Positions 5,208 to 5,296 of a stretch of 5,296 nucleotides of DNA are shown here, piece by piece. Below the pieces are notes generated by a model, which did no database searches, was not told the origin of the DNA, and worked only from the letters and a program-made list of their open reading frames with translations. The stretch is from an uncultured Collinsella sp. (GTDB lineage Bacteria; Actinomycetota; Coriobacteriia; Coriobacteriales; Coriobacteriaceae), in the NCBI GenBank assembly GCA_900555955.1, contig USNA01000088.1:1-5296 (forward strand), read 5' to 3'. Both the position numbers and the translations under genes were made by a program. How positions within the stretch are numbered: position 1 is the first letter of the stretch; the number at the start of each line of letters is the position of its first letter.

Positions 5208-5296
5208 CTGGTACATGGGATTCGAACCCGACAGGGTGCGGAGCTGAGGAAACGCGAAGCGTTTTCCAGCGCAGCACGCGAGGAGCGGAGCGACGA
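5208..5296. repeat. Possible dispersed repeat with tRNA T-arm-like segment (cut by window edge)
   Basis: After the terminator comes a non-coding stretch with unusual composition. GGGATTCGAACCC (5217-5229) is, on the minus strand, a tRNA T-loop (TTCGAAT) with only three stem pairs. No acceptor or anticodon arm fits around it, so it is not a complete tRNA. Next, GCTG (5243) to CAGC (5270) forms an imperfect hairpin centred on GGAAACGC-GAA-GCGTTTTCC with a one-base bulge. The final bases are purine-rich GAGCG-type repeats. The combination suggests a dispersed intergenic repeat or a remnant of an element inserted beside a tRNA gene. Only one copy is visible here, so repeat status is inferred. Confidence 0.35.

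Noticed and set aside
5208..5230. A second tRNA gene on the minus strand at the right edge
   Set aside because: Only the T-loop fits; the T-stem has three pairs and the following bases do not leave room for an acceptor arm ending in CCA.

Overview
The window looks like chromosomal DNA from a moderately high-GC Gram-positive bacterium, most likely a gut actinobacterium of the Coriobacteriia (Collinsella or a close relative). I infer this from the GC-rich coding style, a MurE of the lineage I associate with lysine-type Gram-positives, a long AsnB of the type common in gut Gram-positives, and a CCA-encoding tRNA-Val behind a TATACT -10 box. No species marker is present, so the taxon is an inference.

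Left part (1-2761, minus strand): a cell-wall precursor cluster read right to left. It holds murE (UDP-MurNAc-tripeptide ligase, 1244-2761), a HAD-superfamily phosphatase (301-1212) and the first 83 codons of murI (glutamate racemase, 1-249, cut by the window edge). murE and the HAD gene are 31 bp apart and probably co-transcribed. A short hairpin followed by six T lies between the HAD gene and murI and may lower readthrough into murI.

Middle (2762-3160): a 399-bp divergent intergenic region between murE and asnB. On the plus strand it carries a strong terminator-like hairpin with a T-tract (2991-3035), 125 bp before the asnB start. An upstream 8-nt element (2908-2915) is perfectly complementary to the 5' arm of that terminator, and the two flank a bulged hairpin (2928-2972). 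This is the architecture of a transcription attenuator or riboswitch. A second perfect hairpin (3108-3128) competes with a pairing that would cover the asnB Shine-Dalgarno sequence. This leader is the most interesting part of the window.

Right part (3161-5296, plus strand): asnB, a complete 622-aa glutamine-dependent asparagine synthetase-type amidotransferase, followed by tRNA-Val(TAC) with its own -10 box and a strong intrinsic terminator. The last ~90 bp contain a T-arm-like sequence and a GC-rich imperfect hairpin that looks like a dispersed repeat.

Together, murI supplies D-Glu and murE adds the third-position diamino acid of the peptidoglycan stem. The neighbouring AsnB-type amidotransferase makes asparagine, or possibly amidates an acidic peptidoglycan residue, as some AsnB/AsnH/LtsA relatives do. 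The HAD enzyme's substrate cannot be read from the sequence.
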